A stretch of DNA of 64,000 nucleotides from Micromonospora sp. WMMA1947 (GTDB lineage: Bacteria > Actinomycetota > Actinomycetes > Mycobacteriales > Micromonosporaceae), in NCBI RefSeq assembly GCF_027497355.1, contig NZ_CP114909.1:186001-250000 (forward strand), in the 5' to 3' direction. The position numbers and the translations under genes were made by a program. Below are positions 8,252 to 17,014 of the stretch, one piece after another; position 1 is the stretch's first letter, and every line of letters starts with the position of its first letter. The notes under the pieces were generated by a model that was not told where the DNA came from, did not search any database, and worked only from the letters and a program-made list of their open reading frames with translations.

Positions 8252-9640
8252 TCAGGCGGGGGTGCAGGTCACCGCGGGGGTGGAGTTGGTGCCCTGCCAG
8301 GTGCCGATGAAACCGAAGCTGGTGCTCGCGCCCGCGCCCAGCCGGCCGTTGTAGTCGACGTTGCGGGCGGTGTACGCCGACCCGCTGTTGCTGACGCTCG
8401 CGTTCCACGCCTGGGTGACGGACTGGCCGTTGGCGTACGTCCAGCGGACCGTCCAGCCGGTGATCGCGGCGGCTCCGGCGGTCACCTTGACCTCGCCCTG
8501 GAAGCCGCCCTGCCACGAATTGCCGACGGTGTAGGTGGCGGTGCAGCCACCGGACGGCGGGGGCGTGGTGGGCGGCGGCGGGGTCGGGCTGACGGTCGGG
8601 CTGGTCGTCGGGCTCACGGTGGGGCTGACAGTCGGGCTGGCGGTCGGGGTGGTGCTCGCGTACACCGACGCCTCCCGGGAGGTGGCGGCGATGCCGTTGG
8701 CGCCGTTGAAGATCCGCTGACCCCAGCTGGTGAGCTGGGCCGGGTTGAACGCGGTCGTCATGTCCAGGTACTCCACGCCGCCGCCGTTGCCGCTCCACGA
8801 CCAGCCGAGGTAGCCGATGCCGTTGGCCTGGGCGTACGCCATGATGGCGTCCTCGTCCGGGTTGCCGTCGGAGTGGTTGAAGCCGAACTCGCCGACCACG
8901 ATGGGCAGCCCGGCGGTCCGGAACCGGCCCAGGTAGTCGCTGATCTCGGCGGCGGTGTCGAAGACGCCGTACATGTGGATGGAGAAGACGGTGTTGCGCT
9001 GCGCGTCGGCGGCGAAGACGGTGCCCGCGTTGTCGCGCATGGTGAACGACCAGTCCTGGCCCCAGTTCGGCGCGTCCACCATGATCGTGTGGGTCAGGCC
9101 GGCGGCGCGCAGCCGCTTGATCGCGTTCGAGGTGTCGGTGGTCCAGGCGCTGTAACCCTGGTTGCCGAACGGTTCGTTGCCGATGTTCACGATGACGTAC
9201 TTCTCCTGGCCCTTGAGCACGTCGGCGATGCTCAGCCAGTAGTCGGTGGCCTTCGCCAGCGAGGCGGCGGCGCCCTCCTCGCCGTACCCGGTGGTGTCGT
9301 GCACCTCCAGCACGCAGATCAGCCGGTTGGCCTTGCACAGCGAGATCACGTTCGCCACGTCGGCGGCGCTGTTCTTCGTCCAGCGGTCGCCGCTGGCGAG
9401 CACCACCCGGACGGTGTTCGCGCCGAGTGCCTTGATGTCGGCGAACGAGCTGGTCTGCTGCGGGTACCAGGTGTGCGCGTGGTTGACCCCGCGCATGACG
9501 AACTCGACGCCGCCTGCGTCGTAGAGCCGTCCGTTGGAGACGGAGAACCCGGTGGCGGCGTGGGCCGGCTGCCCGAGGGCGAAGACGGCGGCGAGGGCCG
9601 TCAGCAGGACGGCGCCCGCGACGGAGAGCAGTTTCTTCAT
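8252..9640 (-). CDS. Secreted beta-mannanase, GH5 (subfamily 8 type) with CBM2
   Basis: A 462-residue secreted enzyme. Signal peptide about 1-28 (MKKLLSVAGAVLLTALAA, cleavage after AHA). The catalytic domain (about 29-325) starts ATGFSVSNGRLYDAGG and contains RGVNHAHTWYP, typical of Streptomyces-type GH5_8 mannanases. The acid/base is Glu156 in GNEPFGN and the nucleophile is Glu251 in VVGEFGF. A Ser-Pro-Thr linker with repeated SPTV units (about 330-364) leads to a C-terminal CBM2 (about 365-462) with its end cysteines (GGCTATYT and VTCTPA) and conserved tryptophans, which binds cellulose. It likely attacks mannan in plant cell walls. The gene stands alone, with palindromic operator-like sites upstream. 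Confidence 0.92.
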   Translation of the reverse strand: MKKLLSVAGAVLLTALAAVFALGQPAHAATGFSVSNGRLYDAGGVEFVMRGVNHAHTWYPQQTSSFADIKALGANTVRVVLASGDRWTKNSAADVANVISLCKANRLICVLEVHDTTGYGEEGAAASLAKATDYWLSIADVLKGQEKYVIVNIGNEPFGNQGYSAWTTDTSNAIKRLRAAGLTHTIMVDAPNWGQDWSFTMRDNAGTVFAADAQRNTVFSIHMYGVFDTAAEISDYLGRFRTAGLPIVVGEFGFNHSDGNPDEDAIMAYAQANGIGYLGWSWSGNGGGVEYLDMTTAFNPAQLTSWGQRIFNGANGIAATSREASVYASTTPTASPTVSPTVSPTTSPTVSPTPPPPTTPPPSGGCTATYTVGNSWQGGFQGEVKVTAGAAAITGWTVRWTYANGQSVTQAWNASVSNSGSAYTARNVDYNGRLGAGASTSFGFIGTWQGTNSTPAVTCTPA

Positions 9641-9756
9641 GGCTGTCCTCAGGGGAAGGTCTCCCCCGTGCCCGAGCGGGGGTGCGGTGACGGTGACGAG
9701 GTGGTGGCGACTGAGCCCGGTAGTCGCCGCCCGGTTCCCGAACGGACGCAGGCATC

Positions 9757-9851
9757 AGCGTAGGGCGATGGAAGGCAGGAGGCAACCGGTTAAGCGGGAT
9801 CGGCCGGGAGGCGACACCGCTTGACGTGCCCACCTGAACTGAACCGGTTAA
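9757..9851 (-). promoter_or_regulatory. Mannanase promoter with two AACCGGTTAA palindromes
   Basis: On the minus strand TTGCCT (9785-9780) and TACGCT (9762-9757), 17 bases apart, form a plausible promoter for the mannanase gene. AACCGGTTAA occurs at 9784-9793, overlapping the -35, and again at 9842-9851. A palindrome centred on CG is typical of LacI-family operators, so a carbohydrate-responsive repressor is a reasonable guess. The second site also lies upstream of the rightward oxidoreductase gene at 9936. Confidence 0.45.
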
Positions 9852-9935
9852 GAGACGAATGCGAAAGCGGACAGCAGGGTTGACCCGCGCCGAGTGGGGT
9901 ATCCGTGGACGATCCGCCCGGGAAGGAGACGTGCC

Positions 9936-10898
9936 ATGGTCAACGTCGGTTACACCCTCATGTGCGAGCAGGCCGGCCCGAAGCAACTGGTCGACCACGC
10001 CGTACGCGCCGAGGCCGCCGGCTTCGACCATCTGGTCATGTCCGACCACTACTACCCCTGGCTGGAGTCCCAGGGCCACTCCCCGTACGCCTGGTCGGTG
10101 CTCGGCGCGGTCGCCCACGCCACCAGCCGGGCCGAGCTGATGTCGTTCGTGACCTGCCCGATCCGGCGGTACCACCCGGCGGTGGTGGCGCAGAAGGCCA
10201 GCACCATCGGGGTGCTCTCGGACGGACGGTTCACGCTGGGCCTCGGCGCCGGGGAGAACCTGAACGAGCACGTGGTGGGCGGGTGGCCGCACGTGCAGCA
10301 GCGGCACGAGATGTTCGAGGAGGCGCTGCAGATCATCCGGCCGCTGCTCAACGGCGAGACGCTGACGTTCTCCGGCAACCACTTCGACGTGCCGGACGCG
10401 TACGTCTGGGACCGTCCGGAGCGGCCGGTGCCGATGGCGGTGGCCGCGTCCGGCCGGCAGTCGGCCACGCTGGCCGCCGAGTACGCCGACGCCATGATCG
10501 CCACCGACCCGCTGTCCCACCTGATCGACATGTACGAGGAGGCGGGCGGCGCGGGCCGGCCCCGCTACGGGCAGGTGGCCATCTGCTACGGCCCGGACGA
10601 GGACGAGTGCCGCAAGATCGTGCACGACCAGTTCCGCTGGTTCGGCCTGGGCTGGAAGGTCAACGCCGACCTGCCCGGCCCGGAGTCGTTCGACGCGGCC
10701 ACCCAGTTCGTCCGGGAGGAGGACGTGGCCGAGGGCATCTCCTGCGGCCCGGACACCGACCGGCACGTCGAGGCGTTCAAGAAGTTCGTCGACGCGGGCT
10801 TCACCCACGTCGCGCTGGTCCAGGTGGGCGGCGACACCCAGCCGATGTTCCTCGACTGGGCCCAGGAGGAACTGCTGCCCCGGCTGCGCGAGCTGTGA
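9936..10898 (+). CDS. Luciferase-like oxidoreductase, probably F420-dependent
   Basis: A 320-residue TIM-barrel protein of the bacterial luciferase/FGD superfamily. The ATG at 9936 follows GGAAGGAG. It starts MVNVGYTLMCEQAGPKQLVD and contains GFDHLVMSDHYYPW, PIRRYHPAVVAQKASTIGVL and GRFTLGLGAGENLNEHV, the pattern of glucose-6-phosphate dehydrogenase-like F420 enzymes (TIGR03557 type). Actinobacteria make F420, so that cofactor is likely; the substrate is unknown. It is followed at 40 bases by a tiny membrane protein gene. Confidence 0.85.
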   Translation: MVNVGYTLMCEQAGPKQLVDHAVRAEAAGFDHLVMSDHYYPWLESQGHSPYAWSVLGAVAHATSRAELMSFVTCPIRRYHPAVVAQKASTIGVLSDGRFTLGLGAGENLNEHVVGGWPHVQQRHEMFEEALQIIRPLLNGETLTFSGNHFDVPDAYVWDRPERPVPMAVAASGRQSATLAAEYADAMIATDPLSHLIDMYEEAGGAGRPRYGQVAICYGPDEDECRKIVHDQFRWFGLGWKVNADLPGPESFDAATQFVREEDVAEGISCGPDTDRHVEAFKKFVDAGFTHVALVQVGGDTQPMFLDWAQEELLPRLREL

Positions 10899-10937
10899 CA
10901 GTCGCACCGCTACCTCCCCCGCTGAGGAGTTGACGCC

Positions 10938-11057
10938 ATGCGTATCGGGAACACCGAGATCCGTCCCGCCGGGGGCGGGCTCGGCTGCCTGCTGATGATC
11001 CTCTTCTCGATCGTCGCCTCGGTGGTGCTCACCGTGCTGCTCAACCTGGTCCTGTAG
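10938..11057 (+). CDS. Small 39-residue membrane protein
   Basis: A short reading frame starting MRIGNTEIRPAGGG and ending in one hydrophobic helix (about residues 15-38, LGCLLMILFSIVASVVL) with a TAG stop. The ATG at 10938 follows TGAGGAGTTGACGCC, a good ribosome site. A glycine-rich turn precedes the helix. Single-span proteins of this kind are common and mostly uncharacterised in actinobacteria. No function can be assigned. Confidence 0.6.
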   Translation: MRIGNTEIRPAGGGLGCLLMILFSIVASVVLTVLLNLVL

Positions 11058-11098
11058 AACCCGGCCCGGCGCGCGCGACGGCGACCCCAGAATGGGGC

Positions 11099-11752
11099 AT
11101 GCCCCTGCTGACCGCGCTGCCGCTGGCGCTGGAGATGGTCGCCGGGTCGAAGCTCGTCAGCGCCGTCGTCCTCGCCGCCGGCCGTCACCCGCGACGCAGT
11201 TCGGCCGCCTTCCTGGCCGGCGTGACAGTCGGCGTGCTCGGGCCGTTAACGCTCTGGTACGCGGCCTTCCGGGTGCTGCGGCACACCGCCGTGCACGGCA
11301 TCGGGGCAGGTGGCAGCCGCCGGCTCATCGACTGGATCGTGCTGGGCCTGCTGGTCGTCCTCATGGTGGTCACGTTCCGCAGGCGGCGGCGCGACCGGCC
11401 GCCGGGGTGGCTGCGCCGGTTGCAGGACCCGCGGCCCGCGTACGCCTTCGGTCTGGGGCTGCTGCTCGCCGTCGCCGTGCCGAGCGACGAGCTGGTCATG
11501 GCGTCGGTCGCGGGCAGCATGGCCGGGCACGGCCGGCCGTGGTGGCACCTGCTGCCGTTCGTGGCGCTCACCGTGCTGCTGCTGGCCCTGCCGCTGCTCA
11601 CGCTGCTGATCTTCGGCGAGCGCGCGGAGCGGCTGCTGCCCGCCTTCCGGTCCTGGACCGACAGGCACTCCTGGCTGGTCAGCGAGGCCGTCATCGGAAT
11701 CTTCGCGGCCTTCGTGGTGGCCGACCTGGCGGGGTCGTTCAGCCGGCCGTGA
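11099..11752 (+). CDS. GAP-type six-span membrane protein
   Basis: A 217-residue polytopic membrane protein with about six hydrophobic segments. It resembles the GAP/Sap group (peptidoglycolipid or sulfolipid addressing proteins) by its even spacing of spans, the early polar loop LAAGRHPRRSSAAFLAGV and the basic loop RRRRRDRPPGWLRRLQDPRP. Members are thought to help move lipids or small molecules across the membrane, but the assignment here is by general appearance. It converges with, and overlaps by 14 bases, the next gene on the other strand. Confidence 0.55.
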   Translation: MPLLTALPLALEMVAGSKLVSAVVLAAGRHPRRSSAAFLAGVTVGVLGPLTLWYAAFRVLRHTAVHGIGAGGSRRLIDWIVLGLLVVLMVVTFRRRRRDRPPGWLRRLQDPRPAYAFGLGLLLAVAVPSDELVMASVAGSMAGHGRPWWHLLPFVALTVLLLALPLLTLLIFGERAERLLPAFRSWTDRHSWLVSEAVIGIFAAFVVADLAGSFSRP

Positions 11753-12536
11753 GGTCCACGTCGGCCAGCACCGGGTAGTGGTCGGACGCCGAGTCGGCGT
11801 CACCGTCGCGGACCACCCGGACCGCGCGTACCCGATCGGCCAGCGCCGGGGTGGCGAGCAGGTAGTCCAGCCGCATCCCGGCGAACTCGGCGCCGCCGTG
11901 CCGGGTCGGCACGGTCAGGCCGCCGGGTTCGTCGCCGCCGGAGCGCGGCCACAGGTCGACCAGCCCGGCGTCGAGCAGCCGGGCCACCGCGCGGGTGTCC
12001 ACGGTACGGCCGTCGCGGCGCAGGTGCCGTCGCCGGTACGCCGTCGCCAGCCCGGCCAGCCGGGCGGTGTGGTCGACGGCGGGTTCCAGCGTGTTCAGAT
12101 CCCCGGCGAGCAGCGCCAGCTCTCCCCCGGTACGCCGCAGCGCGGCGGCGAGCCAGTCCGCCTCCATCCGCCGCCGCCCACCCGTGTACGGGTACAGGTG
12201 CGTGCTGAGCACGGTGAGCGGGCCCGCGCCGGTCGCGACCTGCACCCGGGCGGCGGCGTGGTGGAACGGGCGGCGGACCCGGCCGGCGCGCAGCACCCGC
12301 CACGGCGGGCGGACCAGCACCGCCACCGGCTGACCGAAGCAGGAGCGGGCCAGGTACGCGGCCATCCCGAGCCGGTCGGCCAGCCCGCCCAGCGTGGCGT
12401 CCATGCCGCGCAGTTCCTGCAGCGCCAGCACGTCGGGGCGCTGCGCGGTGACGACCGAGACGATCCGGTCCCGGCGGTCGGTGCCGTCGCCGTCCCGCCC
12501 GCCGGTCCGGATGTTCCAGGTCATCAACCGCAGCAT
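11739..12536 (-). CDS. Endonuclease/exonuclease/phosphatase family protein
   Basis: A 265-residue protein with the metal-dependent EEP fold. The signature residues are visible: Asn in LMTWNIRTGG, Glu in LALQELRG, Asp-Leu-Asn in LAGDLNTLEP, and the C-terminal SDHYPVLADV. There is no signal peptide or membrane span, so it should be cytoplasmic. The family includes DNA repair nucleases, sphingomyelinases and inositol phosphatases; the substrate cannot be decided. It starts four bases after the stop of the PAP2 gene on the same strand and is probably co-transcribed with it. Confidence 0.85.
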   Translation of the reverse strand: MLRLMTWNIRTGGRDGDGTDRRDRIVSVVTAQRPDVLALQELRGMDATLGGLADRLGMAAYLARSCFGQPVAVLVRPPWRVLRAGRVRRPFHHAAARVQVATGAGPLTVLSTHLYPYTGGRRRMEADWLAAALRRTGGELALLAGDLNTLEPAVDHTARLAGLATAYRRRHLRRDGRTVDTRAVARLLDAGLVDLWPRSGGDEPGGLTVPTRHGGAEFAGMRLDYLLATPALADRVRAVRVVRDGDADSASDHYPVLADVDLTAG

Positions 12537-12540
12537 CGGC

Positions 12541-14031
12541 TCAGTTCGGCCGGGCGGCCTTGGCCAGCTCGTCGTCCAGCTCGTCCACCTGTTCGGACTC
12601 GATCGCCGGCTGGTTGCCCTCGGCCACGTCGGCGTTCGGCTTGATCACCCAGTACAGCAGCGACAGCCAGAGCGCGCCGAGCAGGATCGCGCCCATGAAG
12701 TCGGTCGGGTGGTGCATGCCCCGGTACATCCGGGAGGTGGCCACGCCGACCGGCATCAGCACGGCCATGCCCACGAACAGCCACCGCCACCACCTGTCGG
12801 TACGCGGGAACACGATGACCGCCATGGCGACCCAGAGGCAGATGGTCGCCGCGATGTGCCCGGACGGGAACGACGAGGTGGGCATCGGCCCGTCCAGGTT
12901 CTCCACCGGCGGCCGGGGCCGGTCCACCACGCGGGCGCTGGCCAGGAACAGGCTCAGCTCGCCGAACATCGCCAGCACCACGTACAGCACCGGGCGCCAC
13001 CGCCGCCACACGGCCAGCACGATCGGGCAGAACACCAGCGAGACCAGCAGGATGGCGTGGGTGTCACCGAACTTGCTCCACCACCAGCTCAGCTCGGTCA
13101 GCGCGTCGGTGTGCCGCTCGGCGAACCAGCGCGGCACCTCGGTGTCGAGCGTGTCGAAGAACGTGCCCTTGGCGTGGTAGCTGACGAACATGCCGAACGC
13201 GTAGAGCACACCGAAGACGAGCACCCAGCCGACCAGCAGCTCGGCCACCGCCGAGCGGGGGTGCTCCAGCACCTTCTCCTCGTCCGGCGCGAGCGCCAGG
13301 TCCTCGCCCGCCTCCGGCTCCAGCCCCTCGCGCAGCGGCGGCACCGGCCGGCCGCGCTCGCGCCGCCACAGCCGGAAGGCGTACGCGGTGACGCCCAGCC
13401 AGGCCGCGCCGAGCAGCCAGCCGCCGATCACGTCGGACACGAAGTGCACGCCCAGCGCGATCCGGGTCAGCCCGACCAGGAAGATCAGCACGCCGGCGAC
13501 GGCGATGGCGGGCTTGCGCCAGCGCGGCGACATGGCCGGCAGGAACACCAGCAGCAGCGCCCCGTACGCGACGAACGAGCCGAGCGCGTGACCACTGGGG
13601 AAGCTGTTGCCCGGCGCGCTGGCGATCGGCACGTCCACCACCGGGCGCAGCCGCCCGACCAGCGCCTTGAGCGACGGGTCGAGGATCAGCCCGCCGACGC
13701 CGGTGACGATCAGGTAGACCGCCAGCCGGGACTGGCGGCGGATCAGCAGGCCCACCACGGCGATGGTGATCAGCCAGATCAGCACCGGCCGTCCGCCCAG
13801 GTCGGTGATCGCCTGGAGCACGGTGACCAGCGGGCCGTGCGGCGCCACCAGGTCGTTGAACCACTCGGCCACCGCGTGGTCGGCGTCGCCCAGCGGGCTC
13901 CACCGGAACCGGACCAGCATGAGCAGCACGCCGAACCCGACTCCCGCGCCGGCCACGGCGAGCAGGCCCGCGAGGCTCCGTTCGGCGAAATGGCCCAGCG
14001 GCCGGCGCCCGGCTTCCTTGACCGCGGTCAC
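12541..14031 (-). CDS. Integral membrane protein with two PAP2 phosphatase domains
   Basis: A 496-residue membrane protein with two copies of the type 2 phosphatidic acid phosphatase fold. The first copy has KALVGRLRP, SFPSGHALGS and the His/Asp of TRIALGVHFVSDV. The second has ARVVDRPRP, SSFPSGHIAAT and SRMYRGMHHPTDFMGAI. Both sets keep the catalytic Arg, His and His. The GTG at 14031 has GGGAGGTG seven bases before it, so I prefer it to an upstream ATG. PAP2 enzymes remove phosphate from lipid phosphates such as undecaprenyl diphosphate at the outer membrane face. Neighbouring lipid kinase and BrkB genes point to envelope lipid work. Confidence 0.88.
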   Translation of the reverse strand: MTAVKEAGRRPLGHFAERSLAGLLAVAGAGVGFGVLLMLVRFRWSPLGDADHAVAEWFNDLVAPHGPLVTVLQAITDLGGRPVLIWLITIAVVGLLIRRQSRLAVYLIVTGVGGLILDPSLKALVGRLRPVVDVPIASAPGNSFPSGHALGSFVAYGALLLVFLPAMSPRWRKPAIAVAGVLIFLVGLTRIALGVHFVSDVIGGWLLGAAWLGVTAYAFRLWRRERGRPVPPLREGLEPEAGEDLALAPDEEKVLEHPRSAVAELLVGWVLVFGVLYAFGMFVSYHAKGTFFDTLDTEVPRWFAERHTDALTELSWWWSKFGDTHAILLVSLVFCPIVLAVWRRWRPVLYVVLAMFGELSLFLASARVVDRPRPPVENLDGPMPTSSFPSGHIAATICLWVAMAVIVFPRTDRWWRWLFVGMAVLMPVGVATSRMYRGMHHPTDFMGAILLGALWLSLLYWVIKPNADVAEGNQPAIESEQVDELDDELAKAARPN

Positions 14032-14108
14032 ACCGCACCTCCCTTGTTCTTCTGCGAGGCGCGCTGTACCCGATCGGCGTGTCCCGTACACGCCGCACCG
14101 GCGTGGCG

Positions 14109-15110
14109 TCAGAGCGAGGTCATGTCACCGGTGTCGAAAAGTTCCTCGCGTTGCGCCTCCGGCTCCCACAGGTCCGGCTTGGCGGGCTCCTCCACGCCGA
14201 TGCGCATCGCTTCGAGCTGGGCCGCGAAGGCCAGCCCGCCGAACAGCGCGATCCCGGTGAGGTTGGCCCAGAGCAGCAGGGCCATCATGCCGGTCAGCGC
14301 GCCGTAGGTCTGGCCGAATCCGCCGCTGTACTTGACGTAGGCGGCGAGCAGCAGGCTGGCCAGCCACCAGATCGCGATGGCGATGGACGCGCCGAAGAAG
14401 AGCCAGGACAGGCCGGGCTGGCGGCGCCGGGGCGCGTGCCGGAACAGCACGGCGACGGCGAGCACGGTGAGGCCGAGGCTCAGCGGCCAGCGGATCACGT
14501 CCCACCCGGCCATGGCGAGGTCGCCCCATTCGTAGTGCCGCCGTACCGACTCGCCCATCGCCCGGCCACCGACCAGGATCAGGAAGCCGGCAAGCGCGGG
14601 CACGCCGGCGACCACCGCGAGGACCGCGGCGCGCAGGTACTTTGCCAGCGCCGGGCGGTCCCGCTCGACGCCGTAGATCCGGTTGGCGCCCCGCTCGATC
14701 TGCGCCATCGTGGTGGTCAGCGCGACCAGACCGGTGAGCAGACCGAGCGTCAGGGCCAGCTCACCGGCGTCCTCGGTACGCTCGCTGTCGGTCAGCAGGT
14801 CCTGCACCATGGCTTCGCTCTGGCCGGGCGTGATCGCCAGCACCGTGTCGGCGACGACCTTGCCGCCCTCGTCCACGCCCAGGTCGGTGATCAGGCCGGT
14901 GAGCGCGATCAGGAACGGCACCACGGCCAGGCAGAGCTGCAACGCCAGCGCCCGGGAGTGGCTGAAGCCGTCGCCGTAGCGGAACCGGATGAACGCGTCC
15001 CGCAGCAGGCACCAGCCGCCGTGCCGGCGCAGTGTGTGCCAGGCGTCGTCGGCGGACAACTCGTTCTCGGTCATCAACCGGGTCTCGGGGACCAGCTTGG
15101 TGCTACTCAC
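14109..15110 (-). CDS. YihY/BrkB-type membrane protein
   Basis: A 333-residue inner membrane protein of the YihY (BrkB) family with six or so transmembrane segments. Typical features are RDAFIRFRYGDGFSHSRALALQLCLA near the N-terminus and GGFGQTYGALTGMMALLLWANLTG in the C-terminal half. The GTG at 15110 has GAGGAGG before it and overlaps the stop of the lipid kinase gene by eight bases. The family was once wrongly called RNase BN; its role is still unclear. It is coupled to the lipid kinase gene. Confidence 0.87.
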   Translation of the reverse strand: MSSTKLVPETRLMTENELSADDAWHTLRRHGGWCLLRDAFIRFRYGDGFSHSRALALQLCLAVVPFLIALTGLITDLGVDEGGKVVADTVLAITPGQSEAMVQDLLTDSERTEDAGELALTLGLLTGLVALTTTMAQIERGANRIYGVERDRPALAKYLRAAVLAVVAGVPALAGFLILVGGRAMGESVRRHYEWGDLAMAGWDVIRWPLSLGLTVLAVAVLFRHAPRRRQPGLSWLFFGASIAIAIWWLASLLLAAYVKYSGGFGQTYGALTGMMALLLWANLTGIALFGGLAFAAQLEAMRIGVEEPAKPDLWEPEAQREELFDTGDMTSL

Positions 15111-16110
15111 GCCGAGCCTCCTCGACCAGGTGCTCACCACGCTCGCCGACCGCGTCGGCGTCCTCCGCCAGGTCGGGGTGCTCCTCGGGACGCGGTACGC
15201 AGAGCCAGAGCGACTCCGGGCGGATGGTGGCCTTGAGCGAGCGGCCCGGCTCGATCAGGTCGCCGTCGAGCTGCCGGGGCTGCGCCCGGGTGCTGGTGAT
15301 CTCGACCGACCGGGCCCGGAACACCTCCATGCCGGGCACCCGGTCGCGGCGGCGCAGCACCGCCCAGCCCATGGCGAGCCAGTGGCGCAGCGTACGCGGC
15401 GTCAGCACCGCCACGTCCAGCCAGCCGTCGTCCGGTTCGGCCTCGGTGAGCAGGCGTACCCCGCCCTGGAGGCGCCCGACGTTGGCGACCAGGACCGAGC
15501 GGGCCCGGCGGCGCAGCGGCGGCTTGCCGTCGATGCGCACCGACACCCGCATCGGCCGGTCGCGCAGGTGCCGGGCGGCGCCCACCACGTACGCCGGCCA
15601 GCCGATCCGCTTCTTCGTGGTCTCGGAGGTGGAGTCGAGCATCTGGGCGTCGAAGCCCATCCCGGCCATCACCGCGAAGCACTTGTCGCCGACCACGCCG
15701 ACGTCGAGGCGGCGCATCCCGCGCTCGACGGCGACCTGGAGCCCGGCGGCCAGGTCGCCGGAGAGGCCGAGGTTGGCGGCCAGCAGGTTGCCGGTGCCCT
15801 GGGGCAGCACGGCCAGCGCCACGTCGGTGCCGGCCAGCGCGGTCACGCAGGCCATCACCGTGCCGTCGCCGCCACAGGCGAAGACGACCTCCGCGCCCGC
15901 CTTCACGGCCTGTTCCGCCTGCCCGCGGCCCGGGTCCTCGACTGTCGTCTCGTACCAGGTCGGGGCCGGCCACCCGGCGGCGGCGAGCGCGCCGTCCACG
16001 GTGCGGCGGAACTCGTCCAGGTCGGCCACCTTGACCGGGTTGACCACCACTGCCGAGCGCGGGGTGCGGTTCTCCGCGTTCACCGGGCGCTTGTCGTCTG
16101 CACCGTCCAC
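15103..16110 (-). CDS. Diacylglycerol/sphingosine-type lipid kinase
   Basis: A 335-residue cytoplasmic kinase with the DAGK catalytic fold. The nucleotide motif GGDGTVMACVTAL and the following LAVLPQGTGNLLAANLGL are the family's most conserved parts; residues RSVLVANVGRLQGG belong to the second domain. It would phosphorylate a lipid such as diacylglycerol. The GTG start at 16110 lies six bases after CACACT and lacks a ribosome site, which fits a leaderless message. It heads an operon with the BrkB-type gene. Confidence 0.88.
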   Translation of the reverse strand: MDGADDKRPVNAENRTPRSAVVVNPVKVADLDEFRRTVDGALAAAGWPAPTWYETTVEDPGRGQAEQAVKAGAEVVFACGGDGTVMACVTALAGTDVALAVLPQGTGNLLAANLGLSGDLAAGLQVAVERGMRRLDVGVVGDKCFAVMAGMGFDAQMLDSTSETTKKRIGWPAYVVGAARHLRDRPMRVSVRIDGKPPLRRRARSVLVANVGRLQGGVRLLTEAEPDDGWLDVAVLTPRTLRHWLAMGWAVLRRRDRVPGMEVFRARSVEITSTRAQPRQLDGDLIEPGRSLKATIRPESLWLCVPRPEEHPDLAEDADAVGERGEHLVEEARRE

Positions 16111-16200
16111 GGCGTCAGTGTGCAGGACACGGGGCGTGACGGCGACCCGGCGCAGCGGGACGTTGCGAGGACCGCAAACAGGTTTGAAAGACGGGTGGCC

Positions 16201-16776
16201 TCAGGCGGCCTCACGCAGCGCCGCGTCGACGCGGCGTCGCAGGTCGTCGATGTCCACCCCGGCCTCGGTGAGCACCACCGCGGCCAGGCCGTTTCCCTCG
16301 CGCAGCAGGCCGAGCAGGATGTGTTCGGTGCCGATGTGCCGGTGGTGCAGCCGCAGCGCCTCGCGCAGCGACAGCTCCAGCACCTTCTTGGCGCGGGGCG
16401 AGAACGTGCCGTGGTCCGGTCCGCGACGCCACCACCGGCGCGGGCGCGGGGTCGCCTCGCGCAGGGCGTCGGGGCCGAAGGACTGCTCGATCCGGGCCAC
16501 TATCGCGGCGAGGTCGATGCCGATCTCGCGCAGCGCCGCCGCGTCCGCCTCGCCGAGCCCGTCCACGCCCTGCGCGGTGTGGCGGGCCACCGCGGCGCGC
16601 AGCGCGTCGGCGTCGACGCCGCCGGCCGCCAGCAGCCGTACCGCCAGGTTGTCGCTGTCGGCCAGTACGCCGAGCAGCAGGTGCTCGGTGCCGACCGGCC
16701 GCCGCCCCTCGGCGCGGGCCTCGTCGAGCGCGTGGTGCACCACGGTGCGGGCCCGGTCGGTGAATCGTTCGAACAT
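16201..16776 (-). CDS. Protein made of two Clp-N (ClpA/ClpC N-terminal) domains
   Basis: A 191-residue protein with two Clp-N repeats and no ATPase domain. The first begins MFERFTDRARTVVHHALDEA and contains GTEHLLLGVL; the second begins FSPRAKKVLELSLREA and contains GTEHILLGLLREG. Clp-N domains recognise adaptors and substrates of ClpC-type unfoldases, so this stand-alone form could act as an adaptor, decoy or aggregate binder. The ATG at 16776 shares its first base with the stop of the HTH gene upstream (TGATG), so the two are tightly coupled. A basic, tryptophan-bearing linker (RPRRWWRRG) joins the repeats. Confidence 0.88.
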   Translation of the reverse strand: MFERFTDRARTVVHHALDEARAEGRRPVGTEHLLLGVLADSDNLAVRLLAAGGVDADALRAAVARHTAQGVDGLGEADAAALREIGIDLAAIVARIEQSFGPDALREATPRPRRWWRRGPDHGTFSPRAKKVLELSLREALRLHHRHIGTEHILLGLLREGNGLAAVVLTEAGVDIDDLRRRVDAALREAA

Positions 16777-17012
16777 CACGCCTCCCAGCTGTCGCGTACC
16801 GCCGGTCGTCCGGCGTGCTTCTTGTGGACCGCCTGCCGGCTGACCTCGAGGGCGTCGGCGATCTCCTGCCACGACCAGCCCTGTCGCCGGGCGTTGTCGA
16901 CCTGGATCACCTCGAGCCGCTCCAGCAGCCGGCGCAGGGCGAGCACGGCGCGCAGGCCGACCTTGGGGTCGGTGCTGCCGGCCGCCGCCGCGAGTTCCGT
17001 AGCCTGACTCAT
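16776..17012 (-). CDS. Small helix-turn-helix regulator paired with the Clp-N protein
   Basis: A 78-residue DNA-binding protein. An N-terminal helix (about 20-45, rich in Leu, Arg and Glu) is followed by the helix-turn-helix WSWQEIADALEVSRQAVHKK. The ATG at 17012 is preferred because a good promoter places the transcript start on or next to it: TTGACA at 17048-17043, TACATT at 17024-17019, 18 bases apart, then six bases to the ATG. Two perfect inverted repeats TGTCAA-N6-TTGACA cover both promoter elements, so the protein probably represses itself and its partner. The function of the pair is unknown but suggests a proteostasis circuit. Confidence 0.8.
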   Translation of the reverse strand: MSQATELAAAAGSTDPKVGLRAVLALRRLLERLEVIQVDNARRQGWSWQEIADALEVSRQAVHKKHAGRPAVRDSWEA

Positions 17013-17014
17013 GC

